A stretch of DNA of 64,000 bases from Thereva unica (lineage: Eukaryota; Arthropoda; Insecta; Diptera; Therevidae). The stretch is from the NCBI GenBank assembly GCA_949987705.1, contig OX465283.1, positions 156,255,850 to 156,319,849 on the forward strand, in the 5' to 3' direction. Positions 11,047 through 23,315 of this stretch are shown one piece after another (within the stretch, counting starts at the first letter, position 1; every line of letters starts with the position of its first letter). Made by a program: the position numbers and the translations under genes. The notes beneath the pieces are model-generated. The model ran no database searches. It was not told where the DNA came from and was given only the letters and a program-made list of their open reading frames with translations.

Positions 11047-11250
11047 TTTGGATCTCGCTCTTCAGTTCTACACTTTTTCACTTAAAAACAAAATTCTTTT
11101 CTTAGTGTTAACAAAACACAACTTAACTCTAACTCTAAACTATTAAACCAATTTTAACTTATTAGTCTGATAAAATAGCACCAAGTTCCCTGGGCCCAAC
11201 CGACGATCACTAGCCAACGAGTTATACTCAACTGTAGCTGGAGACGCTGT
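11047..11250 (-). promoter_or_regulatory. 5' UTR/promoter area of gene 2
   Basis: This region lies directly upstream of the gene 2 start on the minus strand and must contain its 5' UTR. It is AT-rich. No TATA box or initiator could be fixed with confidence. The call rests on position only. Confidence 0.3.
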
Positions 11251-11595
11251 CCCGAGCAAATTTCCAATGATCAGATTGAATCGCCAAGATTCAGTGTTTC
11301 ATGGAAAAATCACTTTTGAGAGTTTCCTGCAATTGATCGTCTTGGGACTTCAATGCAAGTGTAGTAAATAAAATTGTCATTAGATTGACACTTATGACGA
11401 ATGATCATTCCTAGAAAGGCCTCTTGAAAATAATCTTTTATTTGCTTCTATTACGATCGAAGGTTAAGGGTCGTTGTTGTAATATCCAGGTTGTCTTATT
11501 GGAATTGTAAAATAGTGAGATATGGTAATTCCTGTTTTTCTATCTTCAAATCAACTAATTATATGTTAACTACATGATAAGTTGAACCCAGTCTT

Positions 11596-11690
11596 GCGGG
11601 GGAAATGGAGTGCTTCAATAGCCATGTTTGATCACTCTTTAGAAAGCTTTCAGATCTCCCGTTCCCATATTAGTTCCATACTCTTTGGAG
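11596..11690 (+). repeat. Dispersed repeat, copy also near 50350
   Basis: The segment around TTCAATAGCCATGTTTGATC and GTTCCCATATTAGTTCCATA matches 50350-50440 (CCAATAGCCATGTTGGAGCA, GTTCCCCTACCAGTTCCATA) at roughly three bases in four. Its class is unknown. Confidence 0.5.
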
Positions 11691-11849
11691 TTGTTCATTA
11701 AGTACATGAGGCGTTTCGAGGGGGGCGGCGGAGGGTGTGGTCGAGGCGAATTTTACCCAGTCTCTCATGTAGAAGAGGGGAGTGTCGGCAAATATCATAT
11801 CATATATTTTTATTTTCGCTCAAGAAAGAGTGTAAAATTGCATGTCTTT

Positions 11850-12110
11850 CCACTAAATACTCCCATTCACTTACATGCCTCGCCGGCAGACTGTGGTCTT
11901 TCAGGCCAGGTCGGCAGGCACGGTCCGATTATGTCCGCAGAGTCTTATTCTTCTTCTTTCATCCATTAGCTGGCGGTCCGAGTGGAACGTCCCCGTAACA
12001 GATACCCTGCTGTCGGTGCTGTTGGATCTCGAACTCTATTTTTTATTCTTGACGGTTTTTGGCGACGTCGTCTCAAGCCTTGGTAACTGATAACCGTTGA
12101 TTCTTTAGGT
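11850..12110 (+). repeat. Composite of two dispersed repeats
   Basis: The part around CCATTCACTTACATGCC and AGGCCAGGTCGGCAGGCACG resembles 17690-17790. The part around GGCGGTCCGAGTGGAACGTC and CTGCTGTCGGTGC resembles 44455-44520 and, inverted, 36875-36945. Neither encodes a recognised protein. Confidence 0.5.
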
Positions 12111-12399
12111 CAAAAGGCGGCGGCTTCGGGCAAGAGTACCAGCACTTACTACTCTAGGAGAGCTCAAGACCGCTGACGGATATTTGGGACGATTTGGGAC
12201 ACTCATTATTAAAGCAGTCAATGACAAAATAAATTTCGGTTTCCTTTAAAATAATCAGTCAACAAAAGGTTCTAAAAAATCGTTTACGTGGAATAAAATG
12301 TTAAGAAATCATTTTTTAGTCCATACCATCCATCAAGATTAGGAAAAAATTGACGGTTTTCGGGACAAACTACAAGAATTTTTTTTTTAAATTTTTGAT
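12111..12399. other. Spacer, nothing recognised
   Basis: No reading frame, RNA or repeat could be supported between the composite repeat and the LINE. Confidence 0.4.
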
Positions 12400-14716
12400 G
12401 AGATTGATGAGTTCAGACATATTTTCAATAATATTTCTGTTGATGTAATCTGTGTTACCGAGACTTGGCTAAGAAATTATATTTCTGATTCCTTAATTAG
12501 TCTAAAAGGGTTCAAAGTATTTAGAAACGATCGTGTTGGTAGGATTGGTGGTGGTGATGCTATATTTGTAAATAATTCTACCCATGGTAAATTAGTTGCT
12601 CAATCTGGATTAACTCTGTAATTGAATACATATATATTTGTTGAGATTTGCTTCAATAAGCAAAAATTTCTGCTTGGTACAGTATATAAACCGCCCTCTA
12701 TATCTAATTTTGGCCTCTTAGAGACAGTTCTTGCAGAAATAGGACATCTATATACCCACATAATAATTGGTGGCGATTTTAATGTGGACTATCTTGCTGA
12801 TTGTTCGAAAACTAGCCAGTTTAATGACTTACGGTCCACACTTTTGGATTGGAGAGATATTGGTTTAGGCAAATCGGAAACCAATGATATAGCCAGGGGA
12901 CTTAAACGAACTCAACCATGAGTTCTCTCATTCCTCTGGAAACCGGCGTGCCAATGGACATGATGGCAGTCCTAATTACACTTGCGTCACTCACAGCGAT
13001 CCTTTTCAAGGGTTTTCGTTTACTAATATTTTCCCAGCAAGAAGTATATGCGACAGTGCTAAGTCTTAAATCTGACTCCATGGGGCTTGACGGCATTAAT
13101 CCCAAGTTCCTAAAGATAATATTACCAATGATACTGCCTTATCTAACTTATTTATTTAATGCTATAATATGATCTTCGACTTTCCCCGCTAAGTGGAAGC
13201 TGGCCAAAATTATCCCAATACCTAAAAAGTCAAGTAAGCAGAAATTTCGTCCTATTTCAATTCTTCCGTTCTTTGCCAAAGTGTTCGAAAAACTCTTACA
13301 CGAACAGCTTTCGAAATACATCGAGGGAAATAATTTTCTATCAACTTATCAATCTGGATTTCGAGCTAAACATAGTTGCTGCTCTGCGACAGCGAGGCTC
13401 AAAATTTCTGAAGATATCCGGGCAAGCGATGGTAGAAGGCAAACTTACTTTGCTGGTGTTGTTGGATTTCTCCAAGGCGTTTGACAGAGTTAACTAAATT
13501 ATGTTAATAAATAAAATGAAATCTCTTTTTAACTTCTCTAACTATGCCTGTCAACTCATAAAATCTTTTCTAAAAGACCGTCGGCAACGAGTATGCTCGG
13601 GTGAGAAAATGTCCGACTTTATAAATATTGTCAGTGGCGTTCTCCGAGGATCCATTCCTGGGCCTTTATTCTTTTCAATGTTTATTAATGATTTGACTAG
13701 CTCCCTGATCTTTTGCCAATATTACTTATATGCTGATGACGTGCAGTTATATATTAGTAAGTCCGTAGACCAACTTGAAGATGGTGCTCGATCTATGAAC
13801 CTAAACCTAAAGAATACCTTTAAATGGGCCGTTGAAAATGACCTCGATCTCAATCCAGCTAAGACCAACGCGATCGTTTTTTTATAAAAATCCACTGGAT
13901 TTGTCCACATTTCACAAAGTATATTTAAACAGCGTACCTATTCCATACAATAACTCTGTTAAAAATCTTGGAGTCATTTTAATCAAACCTTAACATGTTA
14001 ATATGATTAACAGTTTAATTTCTAAGATATACGTGACACTTAGGAAATTATACATATCCGCGCCATGCACTCCTGTTGCAACACGTGTTCTATTGGTAAA
14101 AATACTTATAATTCCTGTCTTGACCTATGGATGTGAAATTTTCTGCTCGATAGATTGCAATACACAGAGGAAATTAAAAGTAGCTTTTAATTCAGCAATT
14201 CTTTACTGCTTCATGCTTAGACGTTTTGATCAGACGTCTGCATATGTAAATTCCGTCTTGGGTTGCACTCTTCAAAAGTATACCTTGATTTCCGTACAAT
14301 TACCTTTTTAAAGAAACTTATGTTGTACCATAAGCCTGACTACTTGTTTGCATTATTGAATTTTTCGAATTCTCAAAGGACACTGAACTGGCAAATCCCT
14401 AAATTTAACCATAGAATTACTGAAAAGCAATTCTTTATTCACGAAATCAGACTTTGGAACACGTTACCAATTGATATTAAGAGAAACAGCACCATTCCCA
14501 GTTTTCGTAAAAATCTTTTTTACATATCTGTAGACGGTTATTTAATTTGAGTCTACCTATTTAATTTAGTTTTCAATTTTTAGCTTAGTTTTTTTTAATT
14601 TTTATTGTTATTTTATTTTATTACTAAGGCCCTTTCTTTTTTTTGTTCTTTTTTTCCTACACAAATCTATAAGTTTCTGTACTTAATTGTGTAGCTGTAA
14701 TAAATAAATAAATAAA
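12400..14716 (+). mobile_element. LINE (Jockey/CR1-like), endonuclease plus reverse transcriptase, decayed
   Basis: Reading plus strand: EFRHIFNNISVDVICVTETW and RNDRVGRIGGGDAIFVNN start the endonuclease, which has an internal stop at ~12620. FLLGTVYKPP and IIGGDFNVDY follow. A deletion near 12850-13040 then joins this to reverse transcriptase: SDSMGLDGINPKFLK, WKLAKIIPIPKK, SYQSGF-like YQSGFRAKHS, LLDFSKAFDRVN and a stop, then the catalytic YADDVQLY and the thumb PVLTYGCEIF. The 3' end is an (AATA)n tail at about 14698-14716. Several stops and frameshifts show it is dead. It occupies the divergent spacer between genes 2 and 3. Confidence 0.9.
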
Positions 14717-14732
14717 TTTTAATTTCTAAAAT

Positions 14733-14807
14733 TGCGCCCCTGACCAGTTGCGCCCGGTGCGAGTGCACCATTTGCACCTATCAAAGCGCCGCCCCTGCAC
14801 ATTTACA
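14733..14807 (+). mobile_element. End fragment of the hAT-like MITE family
   Basis: TTGCGCCCGGTGCGAGTGCA, then CCATTTGCACCTATCAAAGC and GCCGCCCCTG, match the right end of the complete copy at 42120-42349. Only the last ~75 bp are present. Confidence 0.75.
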
Positions 14808-15744
14808 CCACATTATGTGTCATTAAGGTAACTCTACAACCAAATCCTTACAATCGCAATCAGGTTTTTGTGTGACTAATCTGAAAATCCGATAAGTTTA
14901 GTTTTTAGAGCAAATCAGGTTAAAAGTCTCTCCTTTATAGCATCCCCAATAAAATCATCATAATTTACGATTTGATATGAAAACGTAAACCGCTGAAAGT
15001 ACCGAAGTCTGTAAATACACTACCGATAAATAAAATGTAATAGAAAGAGAGAGAGAAAGAGAGAGATTGCGTTGACTGCATAATCCAGAATAAAAATAAT
15101 TGTATGTCATGCATCAACGAAGGCAACAGCAAAGCTTACTCCCCCCAAATCTCCACAATCGCGTCAATATTATTTTCTTTCCTGACAATTGACCTCTAGA
15201 TACACCATAATCTACCGAAGATAACAATCTTCATTCTCGTTCTATAATATTCTCCCAAAACATGAGAAGTGTGTGTTTGCTGCTGCTGCGATTATGGGAA
15301 TTCCGTTTTGTTGTTGGTTTATCAATTCGCGTCTAAGTCTAAGAAAAATTAATCGCAATCCGCCCTCACCCCCGACTCATCATCAAAGAGCAAATCTTTT
15401 GACATTTCATTCACCAAAAGTCTCCAAGATTTCAACGAACAAAAATTTCTCACCAAAAGCTTCAATTCCAGTTTTCTTCTGGACTGGTCAAGACGTCATC
15501 GTGGTGTGTGTCGGGGGCTGAACTTGTCGAACTGACTTGTCTTCTTTATTAAATAAATATCTTGGTGTGGCTTAAGTAATTCCAAAACGAGTCTGCTAAA
15601 CAAAAGTTCAGTCTACTTCAGTCCAGTGAATCGTTTGTGTTCTGTGCTACGCGTTTATTAAGAATATAAGAAAGTGCACGGAGACGACGCGAACCTGGTT
15701 AACAGTAATTTTTAATAAGTTAAACTTAAGTTAAGTTAAAAATA
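14808..15744 (+). promoter_or_regulatory. Upstream region and 5' UTR of gene 3
   Basis: No other gene is seen. A GA-rich tract (GAAAGAGAGAGAGAAAGAGA, about 15042-15067) lies ~690 bp before the start codon and could bind GAGA-type factors, which is inference only. The last ~120 bp before ATG 15745 are presumably 5' UTR. No TATA box was identified with confidence. Confidence 0.35.
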
Positions 15745-17198
15745 ATGAGTTTCAACAAAAGTGCTGTGATTGCTTGTCTGGCTGTAATTACCCTTCTGGC
15801 TGGCAGCAATAATCAGTTCGTTAATGGACAGTGTATGTGAAAAATATTGATGATCCAGTTAAATCGAGAAGAGATTAAAAAAAAATATGGTTTTTATTTT
15901 ATTTTGCAGCTCGTTGCGTGAATCCGAATTCAAATCGTGGATTATGCCAATCTATTTATGATTGTCCAGTTCTCTATTCATTGATAGCTAAGCCAAATCT
16001 AATGCCTGAAGAGCGTAGATTTCTGGTTGCATCACAATGTACTGGCGGATCAGGTCGTGCACCGCTTGTTTGTTGTACTGATGATACTGGTTTTATCACT
16101 AGACTATCAAGCACCAATCGCCCACAAACTAATGTAGTAAAATATCCAGTAATGCAAAGTAATGGTCGAGGTAATGTTCTGCCAACGCCACCGCAATGTG
16201 GTATAGAACCAACTGGTAGGAAGATCTACAGCGGTAATGATACTGCATTGGACGAGTATCCATGGATGGTGATCTTGGAGTACAGAAGAAGTATATTTTA
16301 TTTTTTTTATTTTTTTTTTGTTCATATTTATAAAACCAATAAAAAATCGATTTTATCGGTCCACTAACCCAATAGGTAATGGCAACAAAGAACTGAACTG
16401 CGCCGGCAGTCTTATCAATCAAAGATACGTCTTAACAGCAGCGCATTGCATCACCGGCCGAATTCTAACTGATATTGGACAATTGTAATGAAATTGCTAT
16501 TTTTGTCAATGCCTTAATTATTTTTATTTTTTTTCATATATGTATTCCAGAGAAAGCATTCGATTGGGCGAATACGATCTCCAATCTGACATTGATTGTG
16601 TAGAGTCCGATTGTGCAGATCCAATTTTAATTGTTGGTGTAGAAGAGATCATCCCTCATTCGGGCTATGCTGATCAGAATGTTAATCGTTATAACGACAT
16701 TGGCCTTGTTCGATTAAGTCAAGATGTTCAATATACCGGATTTGTTCGACCAGTTTGCTTGCCATCAACTGTCGGTGCAACTAGATCCGGCCCCGGTACT
16801 GAACTAGTAGTATCTGGATGGGGTAGAACCTTAACTGGTAACATAACATATAATCATTATTTAACTTTAACGATCACTAAACTAACTCCATTCCAGCAAG
16901 AAATTCCCAAGTTAAGCAGAAGCTATATGTACCTGTAGCATCGCAATCGGATTGCGCCAACAAATTTGGTGATCGTGGGGTAGAAATAATTGATTCACAG
17001 CTCTGTGCTGGAGGTAGATTTGCCCAAGATAGCTGCGATGGAGATTCTGGTGGGCCTTTAATGAAGAACGTTAACACTTATTGGACTATTGAAGGTATCG
17101 TATCGTTCGGGCGATTTTGTGGATTGGAAGGATGGCCAGCTGTTTATACGAGGGTGTCTAGCTATGAGGATTGGATAAGAAGTAACTTAAGACCGTAA
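15745..17198 (+). CDS. CLIP-domain serine protease, gene 3 (complete, five exons)
   Basis: Exons 15745-15832, 15910-16290, 16376-16484, 16551-16837 and 16897-17198 (TAA) join in frame (phases 1,1,2,1) into 388 residues. Exon 1 is a signal peptide ([20 protein letters not shown], ending FVNGQ). The CLIP domain runs [12 protein letters not shown] ... LVCC with six Cys. The linker has a conserved [14 protein letters not shown], and the activation site is GRK|IYSG. The protease domain has [15 protein letters not shown] and [11 protein letters not shown], so the triad and the trypsin-type Asp are intact. All introns are short (about 60-90 bp), unlike the expanded introns of genes 1 and 2. It serves as the reference for their structure. 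Likely a secreted activating protease of an immune or developmental cascade; substrate unknown. Confidence 0.95.
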
Positions 17199-17415
17199 TT
17201 GCTGTGTTTTGTATGCGTGTGTGTTATTTTTGGTGCTTTAGTTTTGTATGTACATACATATACTTAAACTATACTAAAATTACGCTTTTGAAATTATTTT
17301 GCATTTAAGTCATTTACATTGCAGTTTTTTTTTTTTTTTGTTTTTTTGTGTTTCATTGTAAAATATTAAAGTTGTACTAAGGAAATTTTGATTAACAAAG
17401 TTTACAATTTTTTCT

Positions 17416-17421
17416 AATAAA
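17416..17421 (+). terminator. Poly(A) signal of gene 3
   Basis: AATAAA 218 nt after the stop of gene 3, in a T-rich 3' flank. Confidence 0.5.
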
Positions 17422-17929
17422 TATGTATCTCATATCTTTATTGTAAACCTTTTGGTGGTTTTAATTTGGTTGCCCTAATAAACGCATCCCGCTGACTTAA
17501 CCGATTAATAACATGGTACCATTATTCCGCTTAGGTCTGTTCTTCACCTAGGCCAGCGGTTGGCAGCCCAAAAGCATTGGCGTGCCACAAAACAAATAAT
17601 TAAAACTACAGCCCATTAATCGTGCGAAAATTAATTAAACAGGCCCCAATTCATATAACATGGCCTTTCAGATCAGATCGGCAGGTAGGGCCTGATGAAG
17701 GCCGCAACTTAAGGTCCCCCATTCACTTACAGGCCGTGGCCTTTATTCCAGGTCGGCAAACATGGCCCGATGATGGCCAGACAGTATTCACTCTGACTGA
17801 GCGATGATGATATGAGTAATCCGGCTGACAGTCCGTGGATTGCAAATGACCTCATGATTCCTTACATACACACACCCAATCAAACTCAAGGGCGTACGCC
17901 AGAGTACTCCTGTACCCGATAGACAAGTG
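17422..17929. other. Spacer with a dispersed repeat at ~17655-17800
   Basis: No gene was seen. 17690-17790 (CCATTCACTTACAGGCCGTG, CAGGTCGGCAAACATGGCCC) is a relative of 11860-11940. The rest is unremarkable. Confidence 0.45.
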
Positions 17930-18960
17930 GCTATCAAAAACATGACCCTTTACTTGTTCCTCCGGTATTGGCGAGAAGATGCCAAGGTTCCGTGGAGATG
18001 AATCAGCGATCCTCAGTCTTCGTCGTCTTCATTTTTAGGAAGGTATGGACAAACCGCACCGCCCTAGACCATTCTTCGGGGCCTCAAAGCATTATCCCAA
18101 CAATTGTGCCGGGAGGCATATTTCCGAGCGCCTCCTGCATCGTGCCTCACTCGACCTCCTACCTAATGCATTCGAATGCACTTCGTTGTCCGAAGTGAAG
18201 TTCCCGTAGAAGCATGGGACATCCGCCACCTTACCCATTTTCTTCAGGTACGCATGGAAGAAATCATGCCCAGTCAAAAATTGGGTCAGGTAGTAGTCAA
18301 CGTCGACGAACTCCCGGTACGCCCAGGTGCTCAGCTGGCCGATCAGTCGGATTGTCCACCTGCCAGTGGATTCACCCTCCTAGCGCGTTTGCCATGGTGT
18401 GGTCCTCTTTCTGTGAACGAACCGTCTCTCCTGGGCTCGCAATGACTCCGGCGACCATCAGCGGACTCGAAGAACGTATTTGTCATACCGCAGCGCATTA
18501 GCCCACACCTATGCTCCGTATAGCAGGATAGACTCGGTAGGGCGCATAAGCAGATGTCGCATGCAGGATCAGGGGCCATGATCCTGCTAAATGACGCTAC
18601 CCGCAGGTACTCGCAGGTACTTCACGGCCTTCGTTGATGAAGCTGTCGCGTCTCCCACGTCGAAGCTGCGCAGCGTGTCAATGAACTTTTTCGATCGAGC
18701 AGCACGATCACCGTTTTGTGAGCTGCAAGCTCAAACCCAGAGTCGTCTATCCAGGAAGAGATTCTACGCATTGCCTGGTTGAGGAGCATCTGCGCAGCTT
18801 CAACGTCTTTTGCGGGGATGATCACCGCGACGCTCTGCGTACCCAATCAAGAGCACGACCTCGGGCATATCCAAACGTAGGAGCCCCTGGGCGACCCCAG
18901 ATATCATAGCTCTTCTTTGCAAGCCATCGTTTGTTTCCTACATTATGAACCGCTCATTCA
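17930..18960 (-). mobile_element. R1-like LINE, C-terminal third
   Basis: Broken minus-strand frames encode AKDVEAAQMLLNQAMRRISS and DDSGFELAAHKTVIVLL (end of the RT palm). TESILLYGA-type residues and WTIRLIGQLSTW follow. The last part is the characteristic R1 C-terminus: YYLTQFLTGHDFFHAYLKK then MGKVADVPC. The zinc-knuckle cysteines are partly lost. Several stops separate these pieces. The region is richer in G+C than its neighbours. The R1 assignment rests on the fingers-to-tail motif order, not on a search. Confidence 0.8.
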
Positions 18961-19021
18961 GGTATCCTGCAATGTGTTTTGCAGATACAAAAGAAGTCTG
19001 ACGTCGCGCTCCCCTGATTGG

Positions 19022-19222
19022 GCGCATATCCCCGGAAGTAAAAATAAAAAATAGTCTTACAACGGGCGAACACCGGCCGCTTGGTTTTTTAATGGGCATA
19101 TAATGGCCGTAGAGTTTTCAACCATTTTTAATGGTAGCACATACGGAATCACGACGGCCCAACTTGACGAAAAGATTTAAATAACCAAGTACTAAGCTGT
19201 ATAAACGGGCACATGACGGGAA
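19022..19222 (+). repeat. ~190-bp dispersed repeat, copy at 38633-38823
   Basis: ACAACGGGCGAACACCGGCC and the following ~170 bases match 38646-38823 (ACAACGGGCGAACACCGGCT), through TAATGGTAGCACATAC / GAATGGGAGCACATAC to ACGGGCACATGACGGG / ACGGGCATACGACGGG. The copies run in the same direction. No inverted ends are visible. Confidence 0.7.
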
Positions 19223-20640
19223 ATTTTCCAAAGCGAAGACTCTCATTTTAATTGTTCATTACTAGGTCAATCCCAATAGCTCCCCAGCCCAAAAAGCAAG
19301 TTTTACAGTCTGCCAAAAGGTTTGGAGATATCTAGAGCAACCAGACCCAACCCATAATGATTGCCACAAGATGCTCTGTATTGACACCCAATAAAGTCGA
19401 CAGTATATCTTTTGTTTTGTTAGTCAACTAGTGTACAAATTCGAGTAAAGCCGAAAACCGCCCAGGAGAATATTTGGACACCAAAGTATAACGGTTTCTT
19501 CATATTTCTATTAAAAGTGTAAGTAAAACGTTTCTCCTAACCAAGATCTATTAACTATTTAAAATTATACAGTACCTAGTATACATCACCCACACCCAAA
19601 ATACACATATTAACAAGTACTACTCAAATAGGACTTTCCCTTGACAGCCTCAAAGTGCATCGACATAGACCAAAAATCCTTTTAAGAGGTAAACACAAAA
19701 AGCCTCCCCCCTCTTCTACCCCAAACCACATATGCCGGTTCAGGATTTAAATTACAAATTGGCTATTTGCAAACAGGACCAAAATCGAATTTCGTTCTTC
19801 CATCTAAAAAGGTTTCAGCCAATAAAAGCCGTCGTCCTTAAATTACTTCACTTATAAATCAGTTGATTAAAGGCTCCACAGCTGGGGTTGCCGCACTGGA
19901 ATTGAATGACATGCCCACTACCAGTTCCGCGAAAAGGATCAAATTACACTCAAGCATCCCTCCACCAAAAAAAAAATGTTTGATCTTCCATTTCGAGCCT
20001 GATTGGGTTCACTTCGTCCTTTTTTTATTATTTATTATTCTTCTACTGCACACAGGGACGACGCCCCCCGCCAGAATCGATCTAATCCGAAATTCATCAT
20101 AGAATTGTTTACCGTCTTTCGTCAATAACGCGTGCTTGATAATCCTGGCAATATGGTTTAATTTTTTGGCTGTTATTATCCTTGAACATTATCCTCCTGT
20201 AATGCGAAGTGTATACATATCGCGGGCAGGACGACGACCGGAGCGCCGAGGAGATGCCGGATTCCCTCGAGGGCAGCCGCCACTTTCATCTTGTCTCCAT
20301 TATTCTTGGTTGTTTGCAGGACCGGAAACAATATCGGAGAAATTTTTCAGGAGTGATTGGTAAATATTTAATTATAGTAATTGGATCACCCGTTCCAAAG
20401 GAATAAGGTAGAATAATTGCCACTGGGTAAAGGTAGTTTTTAAGCCCGTGCAGGAGGGGTGAATATGGAAATTTCTTTACAGAGAGTCTGTTTTGTTGAA
20501 TTTTTTGTTGGTGTGGAGGAAATTTTGGCAAGAAACATTGCAATATTTTTTTATATAAAATTTTTTTCCTCAATAAAAAATAAAAGAATTTGCATCGCTC
20601 AGAATAAAAGAATCTGGATCTTGGACCGGAATTAGAGGAG
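19223..20640. other. No recognisable feature
   Basis: About 1.4 kb. Short open frames exist (for example around 20209-20406) but lack codon bias, homology to known motifs or splice context. Confidence 0.5.
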
Positions 20641-22640
20641 GGCACTTTAAGGTGCTAGACTCAGTCAATATTCCTTCAGAAACCGTCTTTCGCATATCCG
20701 AGGTCAACTTTACGAAGAACTACGAAGTCTACATTCCGTCACCTCGTGAATGGAATAATAGACCACATAGTATTCAAGATACCATAAACTTCTTCACTGA
20801 TGGCTCTAAGCGCGAGGGTCGAGTGGGAGGCGGAGTCTTCTCGCCGGAACTTGGGATTGAAGTCTCCTTCCGACTACCCGATCACTGCAGTGTATACCAA
20901 GCGGAGGTTTTAGCCATACATGAGGCTGTCTTGCAAATCAACCAGAACTAATGTTCAACTCTATTAAAAAAGACATCAAACTAATTCTAGATTGGGGAGA
21001 GAAGAATCGTGTCAAATTCAACCCCTCTAAAACCAAATACTGTCTTATCTCAAAAAAGAAGTTCAACACCTCACCATCCTTGACAGTGGATGACGTTGAA
21101 CTAAAGGCCGATCCATCCCTACACATCTTAGGCGTGACATTAGCCAAAGACCTTCGTTGGAATGATCATATATTCCAAATCGCCAAACAAGCATCCCAGT
21201 GCTTGGGATTTCTTAAGAGGTGCAAGTTCCTCCTCCAGCCATCGGCCCGTGCTGTTATTTATAAATCCTACATACGGCCTCTTCTCGAATATAACTCCCT
21301 CGTTTGGGGCGGCGCTCCAATAACCACCTTGGCATAGTTAGATAAGGTCCAAAAAAAGGCCCTTAAATTAATTGATGACGACACAGCTGGCTCCACCATC
21401 GACCCCCTCAGCCACCGTAGGAATGTAGCAGCACTGACAAAATTTTATCGCTACTATCATAATGACTGTTCCTCCGAGTTAAACGCTCTCCTGCCTCCAC
21501 GGCAATCTTACAACCGCAACACCAGATTAGCCCACTCGTCTCATTCCCTTCACCTGCAACTCCCCCTTTCACGCACTCAACAAGATATGAATTCGTTTGT
21601 TAATAGAACAACTCGACTGTGGAATAGTCTCTCGCAGTCAGTATTTCCGAGCTCCTACAACATCCAAGAGTTCAAACGCAGGGTTCATCACCACCTTCTT
21701 CAATACCCCCCCGTTCCTTTTAACCCTTAACCTATACCCCCCTCCCCTCCCCGTACTAAGCTTACTGCTAGACATTGCACCATGACGTGACAAATGACAT
21801 GACGGACTGGTAGTACAAAGGGTGACTCCTGAGCTTAGCACTGTCACATAAAAAAAAAAAAAAAAAAAGGCGACAGGAACCGAACTGTCTACATCTTCTC
21901 AGATAGTCAGGCAGCTCTGAAGGCCCTGCGCTCTTGCACTAATAACTCCATAACTATCTCTGAATGCCGCAGATCTCTTAACGAGATGGCTCAGCAGTTC
22001 AGGACCCTCCTCATATGGGTGCCTGGTCACCGAAATATAACAGGAAACTGTAAAGCTGACTAACTGGCTAGGAAAGAGATGCCTTGGGCCACCTTTAAAC
22101 TCCGATGCAAACACCATACAATGCAGTTAACATAAAAGCATTGGAGGGATCTTAACAAATGCACCTTGGCCAAAACGACGTGGCCCTCTTACGATCTCAG
22201 GCGGACCACCTCACTGCTGAGCCTCAGTAGGCGAGATCTCTCAGTTACAGTGAGAGTGCTGACCGGACACTGTCTGATAGGGAAGCATGCGGCCCGCTTA
22301 GGTCTCGAAACCTACGATTTCTGCAGAAGCTGTCAGAATATAGACGAAGAGGAAAGTGTGAAACACCTTCTCTGTCATTGTCCAGAACTAAGCAAAAGGA
22401 GACTTACCACTTTTGGTGACCCTTCCTAAGCACGCTTGCGGAAATCCCGAAGTTTGGGATCCTGCAACTAAGAAGATTCATTACGTCCTCGAAGGTGGTT
22501 TAGCGAAGAAACGACACTTTAACATTGGGTTTAAAGTGGGATCATTATGGCATCACAACGGGCCTATCCCTTTGGCTTAAGTGTTTGGGCTGTGCACCAG
22601 CAGCTCAGCCATATCTAACCTAACCAAACCTAATCTTTTT
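20641..22640 (+). mobile_element. LINE with RNase H domain (I/LOA/R1-like), split by another LINE
   Basis: 20735-20945 encodes the start of an RNase H domain: INFFTDGSKREGRVGGGVFS (first catalytic Asp in TDGSK) and YQAEVLAIHEAVLQINQ. The frame is cut at ~20948 by a Jockey-like insertion ending in a poly(A) at 21868. It resumes with GDRNRTVYIFSDSQAALKAL, LLIWVPGHRNITGNCKAD, LTGHCLIGKHAARLGLETYD and the Cys/His knuckle CRSCQNIDEEESVKHLLCHC. The 3' end is near AGCAGCTCAGCCATATCTAA (about 22599-22618). A second copy on the minus strand at 46596-47410 lacks the insertion. Confidence 0.88.
20948..21868 (+). mobile_element. 5'-truncated Jockey/CR1-like LINE nested in an RNase-H LINE
   Basis: It encodes the RT thumb and C-terminus: NRVKFNPSKTKYCLISKKK, LHILGVTLAKDLRWNDHIF, PLLEYNSLVWGGAPITTLA, then TAG (21335-21337). 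The parallel copy at 51.1-52.5 kb has TGG (Trp) there. The frame then runs to PPVPFNP and stop. A 3' UTR and A-run at ~21851-21868 complete it. The very high match to 51608-52536 implies recent activity. Confidence 0.92.
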
Positions 22641-23315
22641 CTTTAAGATATAAAACTATATTAAATCATTATTTAAAGCCAACTATTTTTTCGACGAAGA
22701 TTGTAACATTGCAAAAACTGCGGAGCACATAAACATTTAATAAAAAATAAATAACTGCTGTGGACACCCTGAGTAAAAGATGGGGCTCAAAATCTGCATG
22801 GTACCGCGGCGTATTGCCAGCAATATTTTTTACCAGTATTCCGTATACTTGATAGACAGTGTTTGTTTGCACATTGCAATGGTCGATGCAAGGTAGTTTA
22901 AAGAACATTTGGGAATACATTAGGTAATAGAACCTGAAAGAGATGAAGGGTCGTAGTAACAGTAGTCGCAGGTATGGTCCATTTCATACTTTGTCACTGG
23001 TCCAGGGCATTCTTTATTATTCACTTTGGTTCAGTTTTATGGCATTGAAATCGTTCACTAACAGAAGTCCCATCATATGTTTTTACAATTATTCGAATTG
23101 AAGACATTTTTTCGAATTGAAGGCAAAAATCAAGGCTAGCTTATCAATTGCCGTTTCTGATCCTGACAGTTCTGTCGAGCATTTAGCTGCTAATGATGCT
23201 AATGCCATCTAGTAGAAAAATGCCGGTTAGAATAGGAATAACAAAACTAAATATAAAAAGAAATCTATCAAAATTTCGAAGTTATCATGTTTTGCGACAA
23301 ACACTTCACTGGGTC
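22641..23315. other. No recognisable feature
   Basis: AT-rich sequence. No supported gene, RNA or repeat boundary. Confidence 0.4.

Noticed and set aside
20209..20406. Possible host coding exon (GC-rich, open)
   Set aside because: No recognisable domain, no paralog, no consistent splice partners; too short to support.
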